A stretch of DNA of 64,000 nt from Amycolatopsis solani (GTDB taxonomy: Bacteria; Actinomycetota; Actinomycetes; Mycobacteriales; Pseudonocardiaceae). Position numbers and translations under genes: made by a program. The notes beneath the pieces are model-generated. The model had not been told where the DNA came from, made no database searches, and worked only from the letters and a program-made list of their open reading frames with translations. Below are positions 42,919 through 51,285 of the stretch, piece by piece. The stretch is taken from contig NZ_JAWQJT010000002.1 of the NCBI RefSeq assembly GCF_033441515.1, positions 124,001 through 188,000 of the forward strand, written 5' to 3'. Each line of letters begins with the position of its first letter. Position 1 is the stretch's first letter.

Positions 42919-44169
42919 TCACCCGCCGCCGACCCGGCGGTGCTGCCGCGCCATCCACTGCCACAGGTGGGTGCCGTGAGCGCTCGGGTCGTTGCGGGCG
43001 GCGTAGATCCACGACCAGTGCCCGGGGAACTGGTGTCCGTTCCAGACGACGTGGTCGTACAGCGTCAGTTCGGCCCGCGGGATGAGGTCGTGCGCGTGGA
43101 CGGAGTTGGCCAGCGGGTCGACCGTGTCGTCGTCGCGGGAGGCGATCAGCCAGGTCGGGGTGCCGATCGCGGTCAGCTCGCCGTCCGGGATCAGCGGCGG
43201 ATCACCCGCCTTCCGACCGGCCACGACACCGCAGATCGGCACCGACGAAGCGAACGTGCCGGGGTAGACGGTGGTCATCTTCAGGCTCATGTAGCCGCCG
43301 TTGCTGCAGCCGGCGACGTGCACGCGAGCGGGGTCGACCGGGTGGGCGCGGACGACGTCCCGGACGATTTCGCGGATGAGCGGGGCGAAGCGGGGACCGT
43401 CGTCCATCCAGGCGGCGGTGCTTTGCGGAGCCACTACGTAAGCGCTTTCCCAGATCGCCTGCGCTTCCCGGGTGGCGAAGCCGAGGGCGCCGCGGTTGGC
43501 ACGCAACGTCGTCTCGTTGTCGTAGTAGCCGTCCGGCAGGGAAGCGCCTTCTCCACCGCCGTGCAGCCAGACGACCAGCGGTCTCCGGCCTCGTCGTGGC
43601 GCGGGGGAGTAGAGCCGGTACTTCATCCCGGAACCCGAGACGTGGTAGGTGAAAGCGTCGACTTCGGGGTTGGCCAGGCGGCCTTGGCTGAACCCGGTGA
43701 AGGTGACGGGACGGCCGTGCCGCCGGACGGGAGCGTTCTGCGTGATGGTGTAGACCAGGTCGAGCCGGACGTTGCGGCCTTTGCTGTTGACGTAGCCGAG
43801 GGTGCCGCCGCCGGTCCGGCCTTCGGCGTAGCTGAGGTCGAGCACGATGTTCCCGCGGTCGAGCCGCGCGGCCGTGACGGGCCGGTCGAGGTCGTAGCCG
43901 ATGTCCTGGCCGCCGGTGTCGATCGGGCTGGTGGCCTTGACGTGCACGCTGAACGTGGTGGGGGTGAGGCTCGCCGGGTCGATCGGCCCGAACCGGGCGG
44001 TGCTGAGCGTGAGCGAGGTGATCTGTTCGCCGCCGTCGAGGGTTTCGGCGCCGAGGGTGAACCGGACGTCGTCGGCGGGGGTGGCGGTAGCGAGGCCGGG
44101 CAGCGCGAGACCGGCGGTGATCCCGGTGCCGGTGATCAGGGCGGTGCGACGGCTGAACGCTTTGACCAT
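42919..44169 (-). CDS. Tat-exported polyhydroxybutyrate-depolymerase/esterase-like hydrolase
   Basis: A 416-residue protein. Twin-arginine signal FSRRTALITGTGITAGLAL, then a beta-sandwich N-terminal domain (~40-180), then a catalytic alpha/beta-hydrolase domain (LVVWLHGGGEGAS; nucleophile VHVAGCSNGGYMSLKM; WLIASRDDDTVDP for Asp; VVWNGHQFPGHWSW for His). Similar proteins are prolyl-oligopeptidase or PHB-depolymerase-like esterases. ATG at 44169 follows AAAGGAG. It converges 5 bp from the RR-SARP gene. Confidence 0.85.
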   Translation of the reverse strand: MVKAFSRRTALITGTGITAGLALPGLATATPADDVRFTLGAETLDGGEQITSLTLSTARFGPIDPASLTPTTFSVHVKATSPIDTGGQDIGYDLDRPVTAARLDRGNIVLDLSYAEGRTGGGTLGYVNSKGRNVRLDLVYTITQNAPVRRHGRPVTFTGFSQGRLANPEVDAFTYHVSGSGMKYRLYSPAPRRGRRPLVVWLHGGGEGASLPDGYYDNETTLRANRGALGFATREAQAIWESAYVVAPQSTAAWMDDGPRFAPLIREIVRDVVRAHPVDPARVHVAGCSNGGYMSLKMTTVYPGTFASSVPICGVVAGRKAGDPPLIPDGELTAIGTPTWLIASRDDDTVDPLANSVHAHDLIPRAELTLYDHVVWNGHQFPGHWSWIYAARNDPSAHGTHLWQWMARQHRRVGGG

Positions 44170-44267
44170 GCGAACTCCTTTGTCCGATGCCAGCGTTCCC
44201 ATCGTCACGCAGATGCCCGGCCGCCGCTACCTCCGGAACGCATACGGCGTAGGGGTACCGCGTGGTT

Positions 44268-44762
44268 TCACCGCCGCGGACCGCCGGTGGCCAGTGGCGT
44301 GTGCCGCAACAGCGTCAGTGCCTGTTTCGCGGCGAGCGTGAACAACCCCATCGTGATGTCCGGTTCGCCGAACACCACGAGCAGCAGGGTGGCTTCGACG
44401 GGGAAGACGCACACGTAGCCGGAACTGCCTTCGAACATGGCGCACCGCGACTCGCCGATCTTGGCCTGCGCGGTGAACTGCGCCGCGAGGCCGATGGCCG
44501 CCGCCGACATGGCGGCGACGCTGTCGGCCTCGATCGTCTCGGTGTCGTTGGCCAGCACCAGCCCGTCGTGGGTGGCCACCAGCAGCCCGGCGACCTGGTC
44601 GACCTTGTCCCGGATCCCGCGCAGGGCTTCGAGCGTCCGGGCCGGATCGGGCGACGGCGCGGTGACCGCCGGACCCGGCGGCGGTGCGGTGTTCGCGGAC
44701 GAGGGCTTGCGTATCGGCAGCGGCGCACGGAGGTACGCGCTGTCGGTGTCGGCACCGCTCAT
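44268..44762 (-). CDS. Roadblock/LC7-domain protein (second of pair)
   Basis: A 164-residue protein. A disordered Pro-rich N-terminus (~40 residues) precedes a Roadblock/LC7 (MglB-like) fold: LEALRGIRDKVDQVAGLLVA, THDGLVLANDTE, VFPVEATLLLVVFGEPDI. Such proteins bind Ras-like GTPases. In actinobacteria they usually sit in conservons with a histidine kinase, a DUF742 protein and a GTPase, none of which is here. ATG overlaps the previous gene's stop by 4 bp. Confidence 0.8.
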   Translation of the reverse strand: MSGADTDSAYLRAPLPIRKPSSANTAPPPGPAVTAPSPDPARTLEALRGIRDKVDQVAGLLVATHDGLVLANDTETIEADSVAAMSAAAIGLAAQFTAQAKIGESRCAMFEGSSGYVCVFPVEATLLLVVFGEPDITMGLFTLAAKQALTLLRHTPLATGGPRR

Positions 44763-45127
44763 ACGGACAGGCTGGTCTCGATGCGCTTCAGGCTGTGCCG
44801 CGCGAGCGCCAGGTTCGCTCGTTCGCGGTCCAGCACGAGGTAGAGGAACAGGGTGGAGTTGCCCCGGGCCGACAGCGGGCGGATCACGTGGTACTGGCGG
44901 TGCAGGGTGATGAGGATGTCCTCGATCGAGTCTTCGAGACCCAGTGAAGCCATCACACGCAGTTTCGCGCGCACGACCTCGGTGTTGCCCGCCGCCGCGA
45001 TGTCGAGGTCGAGCCAGTCGCCGCCACCCAGTGAACCGAGGGACATTCCGCTGTCGTAGTCGACGAGGGTGGCGCCGACGGCGCCGGGAATGTTCATCGC
45101 TTCTTTCAACGCCAGGTCGATCGTCAT
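44759..45127 (-). CDS. Roadblock/LC7-like protein (first of pair)
   Basis: A 122-residue protein with the same alpha/beta plan: LKEAMNIPGAVGATLVDYDS, DIAAAGNTEVVRAKLRVMAS, EDILITLHRQYHVIRPL, STLFLYLVLDRERANLALA. Probably a diverged Roadblock that may heterodimerise with the overlapping downstream protein. ATG start; function unknown. The upstream region is a 592-bp stretch with duplicated desaturase-tail sequence. Confidence 0.72.
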   Translation of the reverse strand: MTIDLALKEAMNIPGAVGATLVDYDSGMSLGSLGGGDWLDLDIAAAGNTEVVRAKLRVMASLGLEDSIEDILITLHRQYHVIRPLSARGNSTLFLYLVLDRERANLALARHSLKRIETSLSV

Positions 45128-45719
45128 CGAAGGTGCTCTCCTGCCAGGTGGTCACGTGCGATTTCCCCCGGCTGTCAAGGTATGTGCCGACGGCACGTCT
45201 GAGTACGTCCGTTCGGAGCAACTTGATTTTCGCAATTCCGGTGAGTCATTCGCGTGGCCGATGATCTTGTCCGGAATTCATTTTCCGATTAACGGCGGCG
45301 GCGGGGTGTTCCGGTTGGATCTGCAATTTGCAGGTGGCAAATGGCACTCATGGCGGGCGGGCCCGCCGGCGTGCTCTCGGTGGCTGGCTCCGGCGCGTTC
45401 TCCGGCGATCGGCCGCATCCGAAGCCGCAGGTCGCCGGTGTGCTCGGCGGTGTGCTCGGCGGTGGCGAACCCGCCCGCGCCGGCGCTGCTCACGCCGCGT
45501 GGGCCACCTCGTCGCCGGGGTACGGGCCGGGCTTGGCGCGCGCTCCGCCGATCCATCGCGCGTGATGCGGCAGGCAGCCGTCGACCTTTCGGCCGGGGAG
45601 CGGCCGGCGTCGGCCAGCTCCGGCGCGTTCTCCGCCGATCCGCCGCATCCGAAGCCGCAGGTCGCCGGTGTGCTCGGCGGTGGCGAACCCGCCCGCGCGC
45701 CAAGGTCCGCCGGCGCTGC
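45128..45719. other. Gene-free region holding a duplicated desaturase tail
   Basis: No intact gene is supported. The first ~230 bp (to ~45360) are less GC-rich and probably hold the promoter of the Roadblock pair. The rest is a diverged copy of the 3' end and downstream DNA of the desaturase gene. Confidence 0.6.
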
Positions 45720-45772
45720 TCACGCCGCGCGGGCCACCTCGTCGCCGGGGTACGGGCCGGGCTTGGCGCGCG
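45387..45772. repeat. Tandem ~156-bp direct repeat of the desaturase 3' end
   Basis: 45387-45542 and 45617-45772 align at a constant outer offset of 230 bp with high identity. Copy 1 has a 12-bp internal duplication (TGTGCTCGGCGG) and copy 2 a 12-bp insertion (around CGCCAAGGTCCG). Copy 2 contains the end of the desaturase gene (..KPGPYPGDEVARAA); copy 1 keeps the matching remnant ..KPGPYPGDEVAHAA. Confidence 0.8.
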
Positions 45773-46982
45773 GCTTGCCGCCCGGGAAGGCCAGGCGCAG
45801 GATCGTGCGGTGCACCGTGCCGAGCTGGCGGGACAGCGGGCCGGTGTTGTACGGCAGGCCGTACCGGTGGCAGATGTCCCGGACCCGCGGGGCGATCTCG
45901 GCGTAGCGGCTGCTGGGCATGTCCGGGAACAGGTGGTGCTCGACCTGGTAGCCGAGGTTGCCGCTGAGCAGGTGGAACAGCGGGGAGCCGGTGATGTTGG
46001 CCGCGCCGACGAGCTGCCGGACGTACCAGCCGCCGCGGGTTTCGTCGCGGACCTCTTCCTGGCTGAACGTGTAGGTCTGGTCGGGGAAGTGGCCGCAGAA
46101 GATGATCGAGTGCGCCCACAGGTTGCGGATGATGTTGGCGGTGAAGTCCGCCCAGAACGTCGCGGCGAACGTGCCGCCGCCTTCCCGGCGCACCGCGGCG
46201 AGCTGGGCGCGCAGGGCACCCTTCCGGCGCCGGCCACGCGCCCGGTCCGCCAGCACCCGGGCCCGGGAACGGGGTTCCGGGCGCACGAGCCGTCCGGCGG
46301 CGGTCGCGGCGAGCGCGCTCACCAGCGGCCAGCCGACGTAATCTTTCAGGATCTGGTCGCGGGCCTTGCCCGAGATGCCCTTGATGTCGTGCCACACGTC
46401 CTTCAGCGGCTTCTCGCCGGCGCGGATAGCTTCGACGTCGAGGTCGTGGACCGCGACACCCCACTCGAAGAAGGCCATCAGCAGCAGGTTGTACAGCGGC
46501 TGTGCCAGGTACGCGGGATGCCACTTCTGGTGCGGGTCGATGCGCATGATCTCGTAGCCGAGATCTTTGTCCTTGCCGCGGATGTTGGTGTAGGTGTGGT
46601 GGATGAAGTTGTGCGAGTGCTTCCACGCCGCGGCGGTCGAGGCGGTGTCCCAGTCCCAAGTGGACGAATGGATGTAGGGGTCGTTCATCCAGTCCCACTG
46701 GCCGTGCAGGACGTTGTGCCCGATCTCCATGTTCTCCAGGATCTTCGCGACGGCGAGGCAACCGGTGCCCGCCGCCCAGGCCGCTTTGGACCGCGAGCCG
46801 AGCAGCAGGGCGCGGCCGGCGACCGCGATCTGCCGGTGCAGCCGGATGACGCCGGTGATGTACCGGCGATCGCGCTCGCCGAGGTCGGCGCGCACCTCGT
46901 CGTGGATGGCGTCGAACTCGCGGGCGAGTTCGTCGAGCCGCTCCGCGCTCAGGTGGGCGAACGGGTGCGTTGTCGGGGACAT
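45720..46982 (-). CDS. desA3: Acyl-CoA/stearoyl desaturase, DesA3-like
   Basis: A 420-residue di-iron membrane desaturase. Histidine boxes: HNVLH (89-93), HSHNFIHH (122-129) and GYQVEHHLFPDMP near the C-terminus. Hydrophobic segments lie between boxes. With the ferredoxin-reductase gene directly upstream (16 bp), it matches the mycobacterial DesA3/Rv3230c pair that makes oleoyl-CoA from stearoyl-CoA. ATG follows AAGGAACC. The last ~17 residues lie in duplicated sequence, so the 3' end has been remodelled by tandem duplication. Confidence 0.88.
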   Translation of the reverse strand: MSPTTHPFAHLSAERLDELAREFDAIHDEVRADLGERDRRYITGVIRLHRQIAVAGRALLLGSRSKAAWAAGTGCLAVAKILENMEIGHNVLHGQWDWMNDPYIHSSTWDWDTASTAAAWKHSHNFIHHTYTNIRGKDKDLGYEIMRIDPHQKWHPAYLAQPLYNLLLMAFFEWGVAVHDLDVEAIRAGEKPLKDVWHDIKGISGKARDQILKDYVGWPLVSALAATAAGRLVRPEPRSRARVLADRARGRRRKGALRAQLAAVRREGGGTFAATFWADFTANIIRNLWAHSIIFCGHFPDQTYTFSQEEVRDETRGGWYVRQLVGAANITGSPLFHLLSGNLGYQVEHHLFPDMPSSRYAEIAPRVRDICHRYGLPYNTGPLSRQLGTVHRTILRLAFPGGKPRAKPGPYPGDEVARAA

Positions 46983-46998
46983 GGGGTTCCTTCCTCGC

Positions 46999-48096
46999 TC
47001 AGAGTTCGACCGTGACCCGGCCTTCGGCGCCGTGCACGCAGGTGCGCACGATCTCGTTGTGCTTCTCGCTGACGACGTTCGTGCGCAGGTCGCGGATCCG
47101 GCCTTCCCGGATCGGCAGCACGCACGTGTGGCACACCCCGACCCGGCAGCCGAACGGCATTTCGACGCCGGCGTTCTCCCCGGCGACGAGGATCGGGGTG
47201 CCGGGCGGGCAGTCGGCGTCGAGGTTGCGGTGGGCGAAGCGCACCGTGCCGCCGGAACCTTCGGCGCCTTCACCGCCGACGACCGGCTGGAACCGCTCGT
47301 GGTGCAGCCGCCCGGTGTCGCCGTGGCGTTTCCAATGCGCTTGCAGCGCGTCGAGCAGTTCGCCGGGGCCGCACGCGTAGGTTTCCCGCTCCGGCCAGTC
47401 CGGGCACAGCGTGTCGAGCTCGTCCGGCGTGAGCCGCCCGTCCCGGCCGGTGATGCGCAGTTCCAGGCGGAAACCCGCGTGCCGGCGCTCGAGTTCGGCG
47501 AGCTCTTCGCCGAAGATGACGCCGTCCGCCTCCCGGGCCGAGTGGACGTGCACGACGTCGTCGAGCGACGCGCTCGGCGCGAGGTGCCGCAGCATGCTCA
47601 TGACCGGCGTGATGCCGCTCCCGGCCGTGACGAACAGCAGGCCGCGGCCGGGCCGGTCCGGCAGGGTGAACGACCCCTCGACCTCGCCCAGCCGCACGAG
47701 CTCGCCGGGCCGGGCCCGCTCGACCAGGTACGGCGAAACGACGCCGCCGTCGACCTTCTTGGGTGTGATGGAAATGAGCCCGTCCGCGCGGTCCGGGCTC
47801 GACGTCAGCGAGTACGCGCGCCAGTGGTGGACGCCGTCGATGACCACGCCCAGCCGCACGTACTGGCCGGGCCGGTGCCCGACCCAGTCGTAACCCGGCC
47901 GGATCAGCACGGTGGCCGCCCCGCCCCGCTCGGGTTCGACCCGCTCGACGAGCCCGCGCAGCTCGCGGGTCGACCACAGGGGGTTGATCAGTTCGAGGTA
48001 GTCGTCCGGCCGCAACGGGGTGAACAACCACCGCAGCGCGCGCAGCGCCCGCCGCCGCAGCGGTGACGCCGGCGGCCGCATCCCCACTTCGGCCAT
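46999..48096 (-). CDS. Ferredoxin reductase with 2Fe-2S domain, DesA3 partner (Rv3230c-like)
   Basis: A 365-residue electron-transfer protein. FAD-binding barrel (RPGQYVRLGV, WRAYSLTSSPD), NAD(P)-binding domain (LLFVTAGSGITPVMSML, YACGPGELLDAL) and a C-terminal plant-type 2Fe-2S domain (FGCRVGVCHTC, later TCVHG). It passes electrons from NADPH to the desaturase encoded 16 bp downstream. ATG at 48096 (MAEVGMRPP) has only a weak site; MRPP at 48081 is an alternative. The frame to 48168 runs over the palindromic operator, so that longer start is rejected. Confidence 0.9.
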   Translation of the reverse strand: MAEVGMRPPASPLRRRALRALRWLFTPLRPDDYLELINPLWSTRELRGLVERVEPERGGAATVLIRPGYDWVGHRPGQYVRLGVVIDGVHHWRAYSLTSSPDRADGLISITPKKVDGGVVSPYLVERARPGELVRLGEVEGSFTLPDRPGRGLLFVTAGSGITPVMSMLRHLAPSASLDDVVHVHSAREADGVIFGEELAELERRHAGFRLELRITGRDGRLTPDELDTLCPDWPERETYACGPGELLDALQAHWKRHGDTGRLHHERFQPVVGGEGAEGSGGTVRFAHRNLDADCPPGTPILVAGENAGVEMPFGCRVGVCHTCVLPIREGRIRDLRTNVVSEKHNEIVRTCVHGAEGRVTVEL

Positions 48097-48148
48097 CACG
48101 CACCACCCCGCACACGGCAGGCGGCGGCTTCGAAGGTGACCATGCCCA

Positions 48149-48172
48149 TTGAGTGTACAGGCGTGCACTCAA
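48149..48172. promoter_or_regulatory. 24-bp palindrome upstream of the desaturase operon
   Basis: TTGAGTGTAC-AGGC-GTGCACTCAA, 9 of 10 arm pairs symmetric, 53 bp before the reductase start. It looks like a TetR-family (fatty-acid sensing) operator; no tetR gene is next to it, so the regulator would act from elsewhere. Confidence 0.65.
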
Positions 48173-48314
48173 CTTGCAGGCTGAGTGCGTCCCGGGTCTG
48201 GGCCGGTGGTGATCGGTGACCAGGTCAAGTGGTCACGAAAAGGTCAATTTGCCCGATCGGGTGCAACCGACGTCCCCGTTCGGGCGATAGACGACCGCTG
48301 GGAAGGGGATCGAT

Positions 48315-51140
48315 ATGGTTTCGCGAAAGTTTCGAGCGCTCCGCCACCTCCTCGTGGCCGTGGTGCTGACCGGGGCGCTGCTGCCCGTCGTGTCCACGGG
48401 GGCGGAAGCGGCCGCCCTGCCGGCGGGGTTCGTGCTGCAGGACACCGACACCGGGCTCGGGCAGTACCAGCTGACCGACTTCACCTCCCTGCCCGACGGG
48501 TCGGTCCTTGTCACCGCCAAGGACGGCCGGGTGCGCTGGCTGCCCGTGGCCGGGGCGGGCCGGACCATCGCGACGCTGCCGACCCGGTCCGCCGGCGACC
48601 TCGGGCTGGTCGGCGTCGCCGTCGCGCCCGACTACGCGGTGTCGCACGCCATTTACCTGACGCGGTCGGTCAACCAGACCAGCGGTTTCGTCATGCGGCT
48701 GGCTCGGTTCACGGTCACCGTCGACGCCGTGGGCGCGCCCACCGGGCTGACCGGCGAGCAGCCGCTGTTCGACATTCCCGGCATCTTCGACGTCCACGGC
48801 ATCAACGGCGTCATCGCCGCCGCGGACGGCACCCTCTGGCTGTCCATCGGCGACAACGGCGACTTCTCGAAGGTGGACCCGGGGTCACTGCGCGCCCAGG
48901 ACGTCAACCAGCCCTACGGCAAGATCTTCCACCTGACCGCCGACGGCAAGGGCGTGCCGGGGAACCCCTACTACGACCCGGCCAACCCGGGCTCGACGGC
49001 GAGCAAGGTGTTCGCGCGCGGCTTCCGCAACCCGTTCCGCTTCAGCATCGACCCGAACCTCGGCCTCCCGGTCGCCGGTGACGTCGGCTGGAACGTCTGG
49101 GAGGAGGTCGACGTCGTCCAGCGCGGCTCGAACCAGGGGTGGCCGTGCTGGGAGGGCAACCACCCGACGCCGGGCTACAGCGGTCTCGCCGAGTGCGCCG
49201 GGGTCGCCAACCAGGCACCGATCTTCGAGTACCAGCACGGCAACGGCGCCATGCAGGGCAACAGCGTCACGGGCGGGACCGTCTACAACGGATCCAGCTA
49301 CCCGGCGGCCTACCGCGGCTCGTACTTCTTCGGCGACTACGTGACGCAGAAGATCTGGACGATGAAGTACGACGACCAGGGCAAGCTGACCCAGGCGCCG
49401 CAGAACCCGCCGGTCTTCACCGACATCGGCGGCCCGACGAAGTTCGGGGCCGCGGTCAACGGCGACATCGTCTACGCCGACATCCGGTCCGGGAAGCTGC
49501 GCCGGCTGACCTACACGGCGGGCAACACCGCGCCGGTGGCGAACGCGTCCTCCACCACCGATCCGGACACCCGGACGGTCTCCTTCGACGGTTCGGCTTC
49601 CGTCGACTACGACAACGACCTGCTGAAGTACGACTGGGACTTCGGCGACGGGACCACCGCCGTCGACGCCGGTCCCCAGGTGTCGCACGCGTATGCGGCG
49701 GGCATCGAGGCGTTCACCGCGAAGCTGACCGTCCGCGATCCGCTGGGCGCGTCGGGCTCGACCAGCGTCGCGGTCGCACCCGGCAACCACACCCCGCAGC
49801 TCACGGTGACCACGCCCGGCGACGCCGCGACGTTCGCGGTGGGCCAGCAGGTTTCCTTGAGCGCGAACGCGAACGACGCCGAGGACGGTGTCTTGCCGAT
49901 CACGTGGACCTCCGCGGTGCGGCACTGCCCGAGTGAAGCGACGTGCCACTCGCACCCGGGTGTCGGCGGTACGGGGGAGAGTTTCGCGGCCGCGTTCACC
50001 GAGCACCCGGACTCGCGGATGGAGTTCACCGCGACGGTGACCGACAGCGCCGGGGTGACCGCGGCGAAGACCTACGTGGCCCGGCCGCGCGAGCACCGGA
50101 TCACGTTGCTCAGCACGCAGCCCGCGGCGCTGAGCATCCCGGTCGAGGGCGGCGTCAGCACGGCCGTGGTCGCCGAGGGCGCCACCTTCGACGTCGAGGC
50201 GGCACCGCTGGGCATCGACGGCGTGTCGACGTTCACCGGCTGGCAGGGCGGTCCGGCGGGCACGACGTGGATCGTCACCGTCGGCACGACCGACCTGACG
50301 CTGACGGCGAACTACGCCACCCCGATCGACCAGCGGTACAACGCCGACTCCGCGCTGCGGACGAAGCTCGGGGCGGCGACGGCGGCCGAGGTCACCGACG
50401 GCCCGGTCCACTACCGGACCTTCGCGAACGGGCGGCTGTACTGGAGTGCCGTGGGCGGCACCAGGTTCGTGACCGGCCAGGTGCTGACCAAGTACCTCGC
50501 CTTCGGCGGGCACGCCAAGCTCGGCTCGCCGACGACCGACACGGTGTCCACTCCGGATGGTGCCGCGCAGTACAACCACTTCGTCAACAACGGCAACGTC
50601 GGCTCGATCTACTACACGGCCGCGACGGGTGCGCACGCGCTCTACGGGGAGATCCGGAAGAAGTGGGCGGCGCTGGACTACGAGCGTGGTCTCGGCTACC
50701 CGACGACCGACGAGACCGGTACGCCGGACGGGGCCGGCCGGTACAACCACTTCGTCAAGGGCGGCAACGTCGGCTCGATCTACTACACGAACGCCACCGG
50801 CGCGCACGCGATCTTCGGGGAGATCCGGAAGAAGTGGGCCGCCCTCGGCTACGAGCGCGGACTCGGCTACCCGACGACCGACGAGAGCGTGACGCCGGAC
50901 GGAGCCGGGCGCTACAACCACTTCAGCCTCGGCCATTCGATCTACTACACGGTGCCGACGGGGGCGCACGCGATCAAGGGCGAGATCCGCAAGCGCTGGG
51001 CGGCGCTCGGGTGGGAGCGGTCGTACTTGAGGTACCCGACGACGGACGAGTACGTGACGAACGGGGTGTACCGCAGCGACTTCCAGGGCGGCTACATCAC
51101 GTACACGCTCGCCCGCGGGGCCGTCGACCGCCCCTGGTGA
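48315..51140 (+). CDS. Secreted PQQ-type sugar (sorbosone/glucose) dehydrogenase with PKD and LGFP repeats
   Basis: A 941-residue exported protein. Signal peptide (~1-33: LLVAVVLTGALLPVVSTGAE). Soluble glucose/sorbosone dehydrogenase beta-propeller (~35-400: LVGVAVAPDYAVSHAIYLTR, FDVHGINGVIAAADGTLWLS with the catalytic-type His, FARGFRNPFRFSIDP, NQGWPCWEG). PKD domain (~405-490: YDWDFGDGTT); a second Ig-like region; then at least four LGFP repeats (GRYNHF / SIYYT / GAHAI.GEIRKKWAALGYERGLGYPTTDE). LGFP repeats are thought to anchor proteins to the envelope. The enzyme probably oxidises sugars at the cell surface. ATG follows GGGAAGGGG. Confidence 0.9.
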   Translation: MVSRKFRALRHLLVAVVLTGALLPVVSTGAEAAALPAGFVLQDTDTGLGQYQLTDFTSLPDGSVLVTAKDGRVRWLPVAGAGRTIATLPTRSAGDLGLVGVAVAPDYAVSHAIYLTRSVNQTSGFVMRLARFTVTVDAVGAPTGLTGEQPLFDIPGIFDVHGINGVIAAADGTLWLSIGDNGDFSKVDPGSLRAQDVNQPYGKIFHLTADGKGVPGNPYYDPANPGSTASKVFARGFRNPFRFSIDPNLGLPVAGDVGWNVWEEVDVVQRGSNQGWPCWEGNHPTPGYSGLAECAGVANQAPIFEYQHGNGAMQGNSVTGGTVYNGSSYPAAYRGSYFFGDYVTQKIWTMKYDDQGKLTQAPQNPPVFTDIGGPTKFGAAVNGDIVYADIRSGKLRRLTYTAGNTAPVANASSTTDPDTRTVSFDGSASVDYDNDLLKYDWDFGDGTTAVDAGPQVSHAYAAGIEAFTAKLTVRDPLGASGSTSVAVAPGNHTPQLTVTTPGDAATFAVGQQVSLSANANDAEDGVLPITWTSAVRHCPSEATCHSHPGVGGTGESFAAAFTEHPDSRMEFTATVTDSAGVTAAKTYVARPREHRITLLSTQPAALSIPVEGGVSTAVVAEGATFDVEAAPLGIDGVSTFTGWQGGPAGTTWIVTVGTTDLTLTANYATPIDQRYNADSALRTKLGAATAAEVTDGPVHYRTFANGRLYWSAVGGTRFVTGQVLTKYLAFGGHAKLGSPTTDTVSTPDGAAQYNHFVNNGNVGSIYYTAATGAHALYGEIRKKWAALDYERGLGYPTTDETGTPDGAGRYNHFVKGGNVGSIYYTNATGAHAIFGEIRKKWAALGYERGLGYPTTDESVTPDGAGRYNHFSLGHSIYYTVPTGAHAIKGEIRKRWAALGWERSYLRYPTTDEYVTNGVYRSDFQGGYITYTLARGAVDRPW

Positions 51141-51263
51141 CCGGGCGGCGCCGCGAACACCGCGGTGCTGCCCCACCCACCGTCACCACGCACAAGACCG
51201 GCGCGCTCGCCGGCGTCGTCTCGGAAGCCGGCCTCCTCCCGCACCGGGGGCCGGCCCCGAAGC

Positions 51264-51285
51264 CCCGCCGGTCAGTCCCGGCGGG
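51264..51285. terminator. Short hairpin at the end of the unknown operon
   Basis: CCCGCCGG (51264-51271), 6-nt loop, CCGGCGGG (51278-51285), overlapping the last gene's stop. The PQQ dehydrogenase converges on it from the other side. Confidence 0.45.

Noticed and set aside
45128..45719. Plus-strand ORFs upstream of and across the desaturase
   Set aside because: They are mirror frames of duplicated desaturase DNA with no domains, and the desaturase itself is clear on the other strand.
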